A stretch of DNA of 47,841 nt, taken from NCBI GenBank assembly GCA_021818505.1, contig JAKADX010000033.1, positions 1-47,841 of the forward strand. Direction: 5' to 3'. Shown one piece after another: positions 14,376-23,090 of this stretch. The stretch's first letter is position 1. Each line of letters starts with the position of its first letter. Under the pieces are notes generated by a model that made no database searches, was not told where the DNA came from, and saw only the letters and a list, made by a program, of their open reading frames with translations. Position numbers and translations under genes: made by a program. Source of the DNA: Pseudomonadota bacterium. GTDB lineage: Bacteria; Pseudomonadota; Alphaproteobacteria; Acetobacterales; Acetobacteraceae.

Positions 14376-15464
14376 CTACCCCAGCAGCCGCCCGATCACC
14401 CGCGCCGTGTAGTCAACCACCGGGATGATCCGCCCATAGTTGATCCGCGTCGGCCCGATCACGCCGATGGCGCCGACGATCCGCCCGCCCGCGTTGCGCG
14501 CCGGGGCGACCACCATGGAGACGCCGGAGGTGCCGAACAGCTCGCTCTCGGCGCCGATGAAGATGCGCACGCCCTCGCTGTGCTCGGCGAGGTCGAGCAG
14601 CCGCAGCATCGTCTCCTGTGCCTCCAGCCGCTCGAACAGGCGGCGGATGGCGGCGAGGTTCTCGATCTGGGTCACGTCGGACAGCAGCCGGGCCTGCCCG
14701 CGCACGATCAGGCTGCCGCCGCGGCCCTCGCCGGTCCAGGTCGCCAGCCCCGCTTCCACCACCTGCGCCGACAGCGCATCGAGGTGCGAGCGGTCGGCGG
14801 CCATCTCCTCGGTGACGTGGCGGCGCAACTCGGCCAGCCCGCGCCCGCCGGCGAGCCGGGCATTGAGGTAGTTGCCGGCCTGCTGCAACGCGCTCGGCGG
14901 CACGCCGGGCGGAATCTCGATCACCCGGTTCTCGACCTGGCCGTCGGCGTTGACCAGCACCACCAGCGCGCGGCCGGAGCCGAGGGGCACGAACTCGATA
15001 TGCCGCAGCGCCCCCTCGCCCTTCGGCGCCAGCACCAGCCCGGCGGCCGAGGACAGGCCCGACAGCAGGCTGGACGCCTCGCCCAGCGTGTCCTCCAGGC
15101 TGCGGCCGGCGGCGTTCAGCGTGGCGCTGATCGCCTCGCGGTCCTCCTCGCCAAGCTCGCCGAACTGCAGCAGCCCGTCCACGAACAGCCGCAGCCCCAG
15201 ATCGGTCGGCAGCCGGCCGGCGGAGGTGTGCGGGGCGAACAGCAGGCCGGTCTCGGTCAGGTCCGCCATGACGTTGCGGATCGTGGCCGGCGAGAGGTTG
15301 AGCGGCAGGCGGCGCGACAGCGTGCGGCTGCCGACCGGCTCGCCGGTCTCGACATATTGCTCGACGATCTCGCGCAGCACGGCGGCCGAGCGCGCGTCCA
15401 GCCCCGGCGGCAGCGGGGCCGGCCGCTGGGCGAAGGGCGGGCGCGGGGGCAGCGGACGGTCCAT
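14376..15464 (-). CDS. hrcA: Heat-inducible transcription repressor HrcA
   Basis: 362 residues, typical for HrcA. The N-terminal winged helix contains [20 protein letters not shown] and [20 protein letters not shown], followed by [20 protein letters not shown], the hallmark of the family. The C-terminal part ends [20 protein letters not shown]. HrcA binds CIRCE operators in front of chaperone genes such as groESL and dnaK and is itself folded by GroEL; no CIRCE sequence was seen in this window. The ATG at 15464 has an AGGAG site upstream. It is divergent from rph, a common order in Acetobacteraceae and relatives. Confidence 0.96.
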   Translation of the reverse strand: MDRPLPPRPPFAQRPAPLPPGLDARSAAVLREIVEQYVETGEPVGSRTLSRRLPLNLSPATIRNVMADLTETGLLFAPHTSAGRLPTDLGLRLFVDGLLQFGELGEEDREAISATLNAAGRSLEDTLGEASSLLSGLSSAAGLVLAPKGEGALRHIEFVPLGSGRALVVLVNADGQVENRVIEIPPGVPPSALQQAGNYLNARLAGGRGLAELRRHVTEEMAADRSHLDALSAQVVEAGLATWTGEGRGGSLIVRGQARLLSDVTQIENLAAIRRLFERLEAQETMLRLLDLAEHSEGVRIFIGAESELFGTSGVSMVVAPARNAGGRIVGAIGVIGPTRINYGRIIPVVDYTARVIGRLLG

Positions 15465-15500
15465 CGGTCTCCTGGGCAGATACGCCGCGCGGCGGCACAT

Positions 15501-15540
15501 GCAAGCCTTGCGCAGCCCGGGCAAGTCTTGCGCAGCCCGG
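15501..15540. repeat. 20-base tandem repeat in the hrcA-rph promoter region
   Basis: Two head-to-tail copies (15501-15520 and 15521-15540) of gcaag(c/t)cttgcgcagcccgg, differing at one base. They occupy the 122-base gap between divergent hrcA and rph. Each copy carries the partial palindrome GCAAG-cttgc. They could be paired operators or a slippage duplication. Confidence 0.8.
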
Positions 15541-15586
15541 GCCGGGACGCCATAGCGGGCCGCTCCAACCGACGGAACCGACCGCA

Positions 15587-16309
15587 ATGCGCCCTTCCGG
15601 ACGCGCCGCCGACGCGCTGCGCGATGTCTCGCTCACCCCCGGCTTCGCCCGCCACGCCGAGGGGTCCTGCCTGATCCGCATGGGCGGGACGGAGGTGCTG
15701 TGCGCGGCCAGCGTGGAGGGGCGGGTGCCGCCCTTCCTGCGCAATTCCGGCCAGGGCTGGGTGACGGCGGAATACGGCATGCTGCCGCGCGCCACCCACA
15801 CCCGCGGCGAGCGCGAGGCGGCGCGGGGCAAGCAGTCCGGCCGCACGCAGGAGATTCAGCGCCTGATCGGCCGCAGCCTGCGCGCGGTGGTGGACCGGGC
15901 GGCGCTCGGCGAGATGACGATCACGCTCGACTGTGACGTGCTGAACGCCGACGGTGGCACGCGCTGTGCGGCGATCACCGGCGCCTGGGTGGCGCTGGCG
16001 CTGGCGGTCGCGCATCTGCGGCGGATGAACGTGCTGAAGACCTCGCCGCTGACCGGGCAGGTGGCCGCGGTGTCCTGTGGACTCGCGGGCGGGGAGGCGG
16101 TGCTGGACCTCGACTATGCCGAGGACTCGGCGGCCGACGCGGATGCTAATTTCGTCCTGACCGATGCCGGCTTGCTGGTCGAGGTGCAGGGCACCGCCGA
16201 GCGCGCTCCGTTCACCCCGGCGCAGTTCGACGCGATGATGGCGCTGGCGCGCACCGGAACGGCACGGCTGTTCGCCTTGCAGCGCGCGGCGCTGGAGGGC
16301 GGCGCGTGA
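15587..16309 (+). CDS. rph: Ribonuclease PH
   Basis: 240 residues, full length. The phosphorolytic exoribonuclease trims the 3' ends of tRNA precursors, releasing nucleoside diphosphates, and acts as a hexameric ring in the cytoplasm. Diagnostic segments are [76 protein letters not shown] and [20 protein letters not shown]. The ATG at 15587 is the family's usual start. The stop overlaps the GTG of rdgB by four bases, so the two are translated together. Confidence 0.97.
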   Translation: MRPSGRAADALRDVSLTPGFARHAEGSCLIRMGGTEVLCAASVEGRVPPFLRNSGQGWVTAEYGMLPRATHTRGEREAARGKQSGRTQEIQRLIGRSLRAVVDRAALGEMTITLDCDVLNADGGTRCAAITGAWVALALAVAHLRRMNVLKTSPLTGQVAAVSCGLAGGEAVLDLDYAEDSAADADANFVLTDAGLLVEVQGTAERAPFTPAQFDAMMALARTGTARLFALQRAALEGGA

Positions 16310-16908
16310 CGGCCCGACGCCTGCCGGCCGGGTCGCGGCTGGTGATCGCCTCGCACAATCCCGGCAAGCTGCGCGAGTTCGCGCAACTGGTCGCGCCGCA
16401 CGGGGTGGCGACGGTCAGCGCCGGCGCGCTCGGCCTGGAGGAGCCGGAGGAGACCGAGCCGGATTTCGTCGGCAACGCGCGGCTCAAGGCGCTGGCCTCG
16501 GCGCGCGGCGCGGGCCTGCCGGCGCTGGCCGACGATTCCGGGTTCTGTGTCGCGGCGCTCGGCGGCGCGCCGGGCGTGCTGTCGGCACGCTGGGCCGGCC
16601 ATCCGCGCGATTTCGACGCCGCGATGGCGCGCGTGAATCGCGAGGTGGCGGACGCGGCGGACCGCCGCGCCTGGTTCGTCTGCGCGCTCTGCCTCGGCTG
16701 GCCGGACGGCCACAGCGACAGCTTCTTCGCCCGTGTGGACGGCAGCCTGACATGGCCGCCGCGCGGAACGATCGGCTTCGGATACGACCCGATGTTCGTG
16801 CCCAACGGCGCCGCGCACACATTCGGCGAGATGCCGCACGACGCCAAACACGCAGTCAGCCACCGTGCGCGGGCCTTCGCGCAGTTCGCGGCGGCCTGTC
16901 TCGGGTGA
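16306..16908 (+). CDS. rdgB: RdgB/HAM1 family non-canonical purine NTP pyrophosphatase
   Basis: 200 residues. It hydrolyses dITP, XTP and ITP to monophosphates and so keeps deaminated purines out of DNA and RNA. The motifs are all present: the N-terminal [31 protein letters not shown], the metal/substrate site [20 protein letters not shown], and the C-terminal [20 protein letters not shown] followed by [11 protein letters not shown]. Translation starts at a GTG overlapping the rph stop. In many relatives a hemW-like gene follows; here an unrelated membrane protein follows after 130 bases. Confidence 0.96.
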   Translation: MTARRLPAGSRLVIASHNPGKLREFAQLVAPHGVATVSAGALGLEEPEETEPDFVGNARLKALASARGAGLPALADDSGFCVAALGGAPGVLSARWAGHPRDFDAAMARVNREVADAADRRAWFVCALCLGWPDGHSDSFFARVDGSLTWPPRGTIGFGYDPMFVPNGAAHTFGEMPHDAKHAVSHRARAFAQFAAACLG

Positions 16909-17039
16909 CGGCGTCTTCCGCCTGCATCGGCAACGCTATCCGGAAGTTGACCTGCGGGCCCACTGCAAATCTTGTTAGTGCGAAGCTGCGGCGATAAATC
17001 CAGGCCCACGCTGAAAGATTGGCCGGAGGTGCAACGGCC

Positions 17040-18818
17040 GTGAGCGAGCAGGCAATCCGCTGGAGCAACGCGCGGGTCGGATCGGCGCGCCTGCTGGCGT
17101 TTCGCGTGGTCTGCGCCGGCAGCACGCTCGTTACCGTCTATGTCGCGGCGGCACTCGCTCGCGCGCCTCACGCCAGTTGGGTCACGGCGGGAATTGGCGT
17201 GCCGGCGGCCATCATCGCAGCGCTGCTTCCCCGCACCGCACCACCCACGTTCCTATCGTGCAGCCCCGTCCTGCACGACTGCGCGGCGGCCAGGCCGCGT
17301 GTGCTGCTGCCGGTCGCGGGCCTGCTGGCGCTGCTGCTGCTGTTGCCGGTGCTGCTGACGAAGCTGCCGGCGTTCGACGATTACGCCAATCATCTCGCCC
17401 GCATCTTTGTCATCATGCAACACGGCAGCAACCCGCTGCTGGATCGCTTCTACGACGTGCGCTGGCATGTCGTGCCCAATCTGGTGCTCGACCTGGCGGC
17501 GCCTCTGGCGGCGGTGACCGGCCTCTATGCGGCGGGGAAGTTGCTCGTCATCAGCTACACGCTACTGCTGCTGGCGGGTCCGCATGCGCTGCATCTCGCG
17601 CTGTACCGGCGCTGGTCGTTCGGCCCCTTGCTGGCGGTGCCGCTCGTGTACGGAACGATCAGCAAGTGGGGCGCGCTCAACTACGAACTCGCCCTCGGCG
17701 TCGCGCTGTTCGCGACTGCCGCCTGGATCGCGGCGCGGGAGGCACCCGCGTTGCTGCGCGGCCTGCTGTCGCTCGCGTGCGTTGCGCTGCTGTTCATCTG
17801 CCACCTGCTCACGGTCGCACTGTACGGACTGGCGATCGCAAGCTTCGAGCTCTGGCGGACGTGCGCCATGCCGGCCGCGGCGCGCCCGCGCGCCGGTGAC
17901 GCACTCGCGCTGATCCTGCCGTTTGCCGCGCTCGTCCCGCTGATGTTGCTGTCCCCGGGAGCCGACATGCCCACGGTGCCGTGGCAATGGGGCGACGTGC
18001 ATACGCGGCTCGATGCTCTGCGCTATGTGGTCGAGGGGTATTTCCCGACACTCGACCTCGTCGCCCTGCTGGCGATCATCGCCGGACTGATCTGGGCGAT
18101 TGCCGCCCACGCAGTGCGTCTTCCCGCGTTCGCGTGGTATTTTCTGGCATTTTGCGGCTTCCTGTTCCTGCTCTCACCCGCGACAGGAATCGGTCCGTGG
18201 GAGGTCGTCGGGCGGCTGCCGGACGGCGTCGCGTTTTTCGTCATCGGGATGCTGGCCTGGGACCTCGACTCGCCGCGCCGGCGGGGTGCTTTTCTTGCCG
18301 TGGTTGTCGCCCTCTCGCTGTTTCGCATGTCGGGCGTCGCGGTGGCGTTCCGCAGCTATGACCGCATCCGCGCCGACTTCGAGCGCTCGCTGCCGCGCAT
18401 CGCGCCCGGCAGCCGCATCCTGGTCGCCGACGATTACGCGAACCAGCCGGAGGACATGGCGCCACTGAAGGAACTCGCCTGCCTTGCGATGATCGAGCGG
18501 TCGAGCATGGTGTCCATGGCGTACGCGAATCCCTACAAGCAGATTCTCGCTGTCAGGCCGCGGTATCTTGCCAGCGCCGGGCCCTATAACGACGATCCGA
18601 TTCCGCTGCCGCTGCTGCTGCATCCGGAAGCGCATGAACCGGCGTATCCGCTGGTCGCGTTCGATCCGACGCAACGCATCTACTGGGCACACTGGATCCA
18701 GGACTACGACTATGTCTATGTGATGAACCGCGCCGGTCAATCCAGCCCCGATCCGCGGCATCTGGAATTGCTCTTCGACGGCGACCGCTTCCAGCTGTTC
18801 GGCGTCAGGCACTCATGA
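17040..18818 (+). CDS. Polytopic membrane protein, GT-C glycosyltransferase-like
   Basis: 592 residues with about a dozen hydrophobic helices in the first 440 residues and a soluble C-terminal domain. An acidic motif, FDDYANHLAR (about residues 112-121), sits right after the third helix, where GT-C enzymes such as the PMT/ArnT class hold their catalytic Asp. The C-terminal part (AFRSYDRIRADFERSLPRIA, DYANQPEDMAPLKE, HWIQDYDYVYVMN) looks periplasmic. It may transfer a lipid-linked sugar, but substrate and acceptor are unknown. The start is the GTG at 17040, since it follows a GGAGGT site; a TTG at 17019 is possible. It is monocistronic. Confidence 0.7.
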   Translation: MSEQAIRWSNARVGSARLLAFRVVCAGSTLVTVYVAAALARAPHASWVTAGIGVPAAIIAALLPRTAPPTFLSCSPVLHDCAAARPRVLLPVAGLLALLLLLPVLLTKLPAFDDYANHLARIFVIMQHGSNPLLDRFYDVRWHVVPNLVLDLAAPLAAVTGLYAAGKLLVISYTLLLLAGPHALHLALYRRWSFGPLLAVPLVYGTISKWGALNYELALGVALFATAAWIAAREAPALLRGLLSLACVALLFICHLLTVALYGLAIASFELWRTCAMPAAARPRAGDALALILPFAALVPLMLLSPGADMPTVPWQWGDVHTRLDALRYVVEGYFPTLDLVALLAIIAGLIWAIAAHAVRLPAFAWYFLAFCGFLFLLSPATGIGPWEVVGRLPDGVAFFVIGMLAWDLDSPRRRGAFLAVVVALSLFRMSGVAVAFRSYDRIRADFERSLPRIAPGSRILVADDYANQPEDMAPLKELACLAMIERSSMVSMAYANPYKQILAVRPRYLASAGPYNDDPIPLPLLLHPEAHEPAYPLVAFDPTQRIYWAHWIQDYDYVYVMNRAGQSSPDPRHLELLFDGDRFQLFGVRHS

Positions 18819-18835
18819 CGGCGGCGGCGACTTCG

Positions 18836-19705
18836 TCAGGGGCCTGAACGGTCGGGCAGCCGGTAGATGCGCGCCGCCGTGCCGCGATAGAGCGCGCGTC
18901 GTTCTTCCTCGCTTGCGCCGGCGACCACCAGATCGAGGATCTCCACCCAGGTCGGATAGCGATGCGTCAGTTCCGCAACCGTCCAGTCGCTGCCGTACAT
19001 CACGCGGTCGAAGCCGAAGCATTCGATGACGCGCGCGGCGTAGGGCATCACCTGCTCGCGCGTCCAGTGTGAATGGTCCGCTTCCGTGATCACACCCGAG
19101 AGTTTCACGACCACGTTGGGCATTCGCGCCATCTCGGCGATCTGGCTCCACCACGGTTCGCGCAGGCCGTGGCGGATGTCGGGCTTGCCGATGTGGTCCA
19201 GCACGAAGGTCACGTCCGGGCAGCGGCGCACCAGTTCCAGCGCATAGGCCATGGCCCAGCCTTTGATACAGATGTCGAACACGAGCCCATGTTTGCCGAC
19301 GCGGCGCACGCCCTCGATGAAGTCGGGTTCGAGGCAGATGGCGGGATCGGGCGCGCCCTGGATCAGCCGGCGGATGCCGCGCAGCGTGCGGAACTGCGCC
19401 AGCGCCAGCAGATCGTCCTCCACCGCCGCCCCCTTTTCCACCGGCGCGTGTGCGACCATGCCGGTCAGGCGTGGGTCGGCATCGGCGAGTTCCTGGACGA
19501 ACGCCGCCTCCTCGATGTTCTGGCCGGGCGCGACATCGACCTCGGCGAACACGATCTGGTCCACCTGCACCGGCCCGCGCGCTGCGTCGAAATCAGCGAG
19601 CAGGTAGGTGCGGTTGAGCTGCGGCACGCCGATCAGCCAGGGGTAACGCAGCCGCTCGATGTCGTAGAGATGGACGTGGCTGTCGATGATCGGGAAATCG
19701 GGCAT
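18836..19705 (-). CDS. Amidohydrolase family 2 protein (sugar-lactonase-like)
   Basis: 289 residues of the amidohydrolase-2 TIM barrel. The metal-binding N-terminal IIDSHVHLYD, the internal FVLDHIGKPD and the C-terminal Asp in RVMYGSDWTVAE are all present. The closest functional class by sequence style is the L-fuconolactonase/L-rhamnonolactonase group, which opens sugar lactones. It ends an operon after an aldose-dehydrogenase-like aldo/keto reductase and a 2-hydroxyacid oxidase, which supports a lactonase role, although 2-pyrone-dicarboxylate-type hydrolases share the fold. The ATG at 19705 was preferred to a GTG at 19708 because of spacing from a GAGGAG site; it overlaps the preceding stop (TGATG). 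Confidence 0.85.
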   Translation of the reverse strand: MPDFPIIDSHVHLYDIERLRYPWLIGVPQLNRTYLLADFDAARGPVQVDQIVFAEVDVAPGQNIEEAAFVQELADADPRLTGMVAHAPVEKGAAVEDDLLALAQFRTLRGIRRLIQGAPDPAICLEPDFIEGVRRVGKHGLVFDICIKGWAMAYALELVRRCPDVTFVLDHIGKPDIRHGLREPWWSQIAEMARMPNVVVKLSGVITEADHSHWTREQVMPYAARVIECFGFDRVMYGSDWTVAELTHRYPTWVEILDLVVAGASEEERRALYRGTAARIYRLPDRSGP

Positions 19706-20874
19706 CACGATACTCCTCGCGACGGGCGAAACAGCAGATCAGGGCCGAGATCGGCGAGGCCGCGCGCGCCGCACAACCCCATGGCGCGGTCGATCTCGCG
19801 GCGGAAGATGTCGAGCACATGGGCCACTCCCGCCTCACCCGCGACCGACACGCCCCACAGCGCCGGCCGGCCGATCAGGCAGGCGCGGGCGCCGAGCGCC
19901 AACGCCATGACCACATCGGCGCCGCGCCGCACGCCACCGTCGAGCAGCACCGGGATGCGCCCGGCCACCGCATCGAGCACGCCCGGCAGCGCCGCCAGCG
20001 ACGACACCGCGCCATCAAGCTGCCGTCCGCCGTGGTTGGAGACGATGACGCCGTCGATGCCGCGCGACGCGGCCTCCGCCGCCTCGGCCGGGTGCAGCAC
20101 GCCTTTCAGCAGCAGCGGCCCGCGCCACTGCCGGCGCAGTGCATCGACATCCTGCCACCGCATCGCCGGGTCGAGCAGCCCGGCCATGCGGCCGGCAAGC
20201 GCACCGATATCAGCGGTCTCGCCGGGGCGGACGTAGTTGCCAAAGGTGATGCGCGGCAGTTCGCGGCGCATCCGCGCGAGCCACGGCAGCCGCAGCGCCA
20301 TGCCCGCCAGATCGCGCGCGCCGAAACGCGGCGGGATGGTGAAGCCGTTGCGCAGGTCGCGCTCACGATTGCCGAGCAACTGGTTGTCGATGGTCAGCAC
20401 CAACGCGTCATAGCCGGCTTCCTGCGCGCGGGCGGTCAGTTCGGTGGTGAAGCCGCGATCCTTGTAGATAAAGACCTGCATCCAGCGCGGCGCGGCACCG
20501 GTTGCGGCCAGTTGCTCCAGCGTGCAGACGGAGCCATGACTGAGGCAATACGCTGTGCCGGCGGCCGCGGCGGCACGGGCGGCGGCGCGCTCGGCATCCG
20601 GCCAGAACAGCCCTGCGAGTCCCGTGGGTCCGAGCAGCACCGGCAAAGCGAGCCGCCGGCCGAACAGGTCGAGCGACAGGTCGCGCGTGCCGGCGCCGTT
20701 CAGTGGCCGGGGCAGCAAAGCGTGGTTGTCGAATATGCGCTCGTTGTGGCGCAGCGTGCGCTCGTCCTCCGCGCCGCCATCGGCGAAGTCGAACACCGGG
20801 CGCGGCAGGACGCCGCGGGCGAGGGCGCGCATTGCCGCGATGTTGATGCCGCTCTGGCGCCATTGCTCGCGCAT
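19705..20874 (-). CDS. FMN-dependent alpha-hydroxy acid oxidase/dehydrogenase (LldD-like)
   Basis: 389 residues of the (S)-2-hydroxy-acid oxidase family. Visible features are RPVFDFADGGAEDERTLRHN at the N-terminus, the FMN-binding barrel, VLTIDNQLLGNRERDLRNGF, the active-site signature IVSNHGGRQLDG with its catalytic His and Arg, and VLLDGGVRRGADVVMALALG for the FMN phosphate. It oxidises an L-2-hydroxyacid such as L-lactate or mandelate to the 2-oxoacid. Neighbours on both sides are sugar-oxidation genes, so the substrate could be an L-lactate end product or a sugar-derived hydroxyacid. Tight spacing (4 bases after the aldo/keto reductase) indicates one transcript. Confidence 0.88.
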   Translation of the reverse strand: MREQWRQSGINIAAMRALARGVLPRPVFDFADGGAEDERTLRHNERIFDNHALLPRPLNGAGTRDLSLDLFGRRLALPVLLGPTGLAGLFWPDAERAAARAAAAAGTAYCLSHGSVCTLEQLAATGAAPRWMQVFIYKDRGFTTELTARAQEAGYDALVLTIDNQLLGNRERDLRNGFTIPPRFGARDLAGMALRLPWLARMRRELPRITFGNYVRPGETADIGALAGRMAGLLDPAMRWQDVDALRRQWRGPLLLKGVLHPAEAAEAASRGIDGVIVSNHGGRQLDGAVSSLAALPGVLDAVAGRIPVLLDGGVRRGADVVMALALGARACLIGRPALWGVSVAGEAGVAHVLDIFRREIDRAMGLCGARGLADLGPDLLFRPSRGVS

Positions 20875-20878
20875 CGGT

Positions 20879-21892
20879 TCAGCCCGGCGTGGGTGCGTCG
20901 GGCCGCAGCAAGCCCTCGTGCTTCAGTTCGCCCCACAGATCCGGCGGAATCGGATGGCTGATGAGGGCGATGTTGCGCTCCACCTCCGAGGGACTGACCG
21001 CGCCGGGCACCATGGCAACGACCGCCGGATGGCCAAGCGGAAATTGCAGCGCGGCGGCCGGCAGCGGCACGGCATGACGGCGGCACACCGCCTCGATGCG
21101 CGCGACGCGGTCCATGATCTCGGGCGGCGCGTCGCGGTAGTTGTATTTCGCGCCAGGCACCGCGCCGCTCGCCAGGATGCCGGAGTTGTAGGGGCCGGCG
21201 GTCAGGATGCCGATGCCTTTTGCGGCGCAGAGCGGCAGCAGATCGTCCAGCGCCGTATGTTCCAGCAGCGTGTAGCGGCCGGCCAGCATGAAGCAGTCGA
21301 AATCGCCGTGTGCCGCGAAGCGCATCAGCGGTGCGGTTTCATTGACGCCGACACCGATCGCACCGACCACGCCCTGTTCGCGCAATTCGTGCAACGCGCG
21401 ATAGGCGCCCTCGATCGCCTCACGGAATCGCAGTTCGTAGGCATCACCGTGCGTCCAGACGTCGACATCGTGAATGTGCAGCACGTCGATGCGCTCGATG
21501 CCGAGGCGCTGGAAGGACTGGTCGATGGCGCGCAGCGTGCCGTCGTAGGAATAGTCCACCACGCAGCGCATGTTCAGCCCGCCGGTGAAGCCGGCGCGGT
21601 CGATGCGTTCCGGCGGCGCGGGCAGCAGGTGACGGCCGACCTTGGTGCAGAGCACGAAATCGTGCGGCAGGCGGCGCAGTACGTGCCCGAAGCGGTGCTC
21701 CGACAGTCCGTTGCCGTACAGCGGCGCGGTGTCGAACAGCCGCAATCCGTGGTCATAGGCGGCGGTGATGGTGGCAAGCGCCTCCGCTTCCGGCAATCGC
21801 GCGTAGAAATCGCCGAGCGGCGCGCCGCCGAGGCCGAGAACGGTGACGTTGAGTGTCGACTTGCCGAGCCGTCGCATTGCCCGCGGGTCCAT
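20879..21892 (-). CDS. Aldo/keto reductase, aldose 1-dehydrogenase type
   Basis: 337 residues. The AKR tetrad is in place: Asp and Tyr in RLFDTAPLYGNGLSEHRFG, Lys in VLCTKVGRHL and His in VLHIHDVD. The overall pattern matches the D-threo-aldose (L-fucose) 1-dehydrogenase group, which oxidises sugars to lactones with NAD(P)+. It heads a minus-strand operon with the 2-hydroxyacid oxidase and the lactonase-like amidohydrolase. The ATG at 21892 follows a GGGGGAGGAG site. It diverges from a sugar ABC importer, so the four-step idea of import, oxidation, lactone opening and 2-hydroxyacid oxidation is coherent, though dehydratase and aldolase genes are not in this window. Confidence 0.88.
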   Translation of the reverse strand: MDPRAMRRLGKSTLNVTVLGLGGAPLGDFYARLPEAEALATITAAYDHGLRLFDTAPLYGNGLSEHRFGHVLRRLPHDFVLCTKVGRHLLPAPPERIDRAGFTGGLNMRCVVDYSYDGTLRAIDQSFQRLGIERIDVLHIHDVDVWTHGDAYELRFREAIEGAYRALHELREQGVVGAIGVGVNETAPLMRFAAHGDFDCFMLAGRYTLLEHTALDDLLPLCAAKGIGILTAGPYNSGILASGAVPGAKYNYRDAPPEIMDRVARIEAVCRRHAVPLPAAALQFPLGHPAVVAMVPGAVSPSEVERNIALISHPIPPDLWGELKHEGLLRPDAPTPG

Positions 21893-22073
21893 GCCGGTTG
21901 CTCCTCCCCCTGGTTTCGGGGCGATGCTAGTCGCAGTGGCGGCGGGATGGCGAGGCCCGATCGGCGCGGACTTGCACGGCAAGCTGCCGAGGGGTACAGC
22001 CGGGAACGGCAACGGCCCGCCAGGGCGTGACGCAAGCGCCCGGCGCACCGCGTTGCGCAAGGGAGGACACCGC
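21893..22073. promoter_or_regulatory. Divergent promoter region of the sugar locus
   Basis: This 181-base gap separates the two divergent sugar operons and must contain both promoters. An 8-base palindrome TTGCGCAA (22053-22060) sits immediately before the ribosome binding site of the binding-protein gene. No convincing -35/-10 pair or LacI-type operator could be picked out by eye, and no local regulator gene is present. Confidence 0.4.
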
Positions 22074-23012
22074 ATGACAAAGCTGCTGAAGTTGCTGGCC
22101 GGGGCGCTGCTCGTCGCGGCGGCGACGATCGCGCCGGCGCGCGCGGAAGACATCCGCATCATTGTGGTCAGCCACGGGCAGGCCAACGACCCGTTCTGGT
22201 CGGTGGTCAAGAACGGCGTGACCAAGGCCGCCGCGGACCAGAAGGTCACGGTCGATTACCGCGCGCCTGAGACCTTCGACATGGTCAAGATGGGCCAGTT
22301 GATCGACGCGGCCGTGAATCAGCGACCGGCCGGGCTGGTGGTGTCGATCCCCGACGCTTCTGCGCTTGGACCGTCGATCAAGCGGGCGGTGGCAGCGGGC
22401 ATCCCGGTGATTTCGATGAACTCCGGCTCCGACGTGTCGCATTCCCTGGGCGCCCTGCTGCATGTCGGGCAGGACGAGTTCACCGCCGGCAGGATCGCGG
22501 GCGCGAAGTTGAAGGAGATGGGCGGCAGGAACGCCATTTGCGTCAATCATGAAGTCGGCAACGTGTCGCTGGATCTGCGCTGCAAGGGTTTCGCCGAGGG
22601 TTTCGGCGGCAAGGTGAAGGTGGTGCCGACCAGCAATGATCCGTCGGACATCACGGCGAAGACCAAGGCGGCGCTCTCCACCGACCCCACGATCGACACG
22701 GTGATGGCGCTGAGTGCAAGCCTGGGCGGCGAGGCGACGCTGGCGGCGGTGAAGCAGATCGGCATGATCGGCAAAATCCGGCTCGCCACCTTCGACCTGT
22801 CGGCCAACTACCTCAAGGCGGTGGCCGCGGGAGAGGCGACGTTCTGCATCGACCAGCAGCAGTTCCTGCAGGGCTACCTTCCGGTGACGTTCCTTGCCTT
22901 GTATGCGCGCTACGGGGTGATGCCGGGTGGCGACGTGGCGTCCGGCCCCAACCTGATCACCAAAGACAAGGCGGCCAAGGCGATCGAATTGTCCGCCCAG
23001 GGCATCCGCTGA
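22074..23012 (+). CDS. Sugar ABC transporter, periplasmic substrate-binding protein
   Basis: 312 residues with a Sec signal peptide (MTKLLKLLAGALLVAAATIA, cleavage after ARA) and the type 1 periplasmic binding fold. Characteristic stretches are IIVVSHGQANDPFWSVVKNG, GQLIDAAVNQRPAGLVVSIP, AAGIPVISMNSGSDVS and LATFDLSANYLKAVAAGEAT. It is of the ribose/fructose-binding protein class that feeds RbsC/FrcC-type permeases. The ATG at 22074 has a GGGAGGA site. The ligand cannot be decided from sequence; divergent aldose-oxidation genes suggest a monosaccharide. Confidence 0.92.
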   Translation: MTKLLKLLAGALLVAAATIAPARAEDIRIIVVSHGQANDPFWSVVKNGVTKAAADQKVTVDYRAPETFDMVKMGQLIDAAVNQRPAGLVVSIPDASALGPSIKRAVAAGIPVISMNSGSDVSHSLGALLHVGQDEFTAGRIAGAKLKEMGGRNAICVNHEVGNVSLDLRCKGFAEGFGGKVKVVPTSNDPSDITAKTKAALSTDPTIDTVMALSASLGGEATLAAVKQIGMIGKIRLATFDLSANYLKAVAAGEATFCIDQQQFLQGYLPVTFLALYARYGVMPGGDVASGPNLITKDKAAKAIELSAQGIR

Positions 23013-23090
23013 TCCGCCGGCGGGGCGCGCGGGCGCGTGCCCTGTCCTGCTTGCCCCGCCCCGGCTCCTTGACATGAAAGGAGAAGCGCC

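Noticed and set aside
16909-17039. Possible tRNA or small RNA between rdgB and the membrane protein
   Set aside because: No cloverleaf, T-loop (GTTCRANNC) or terminator could be found by eye.
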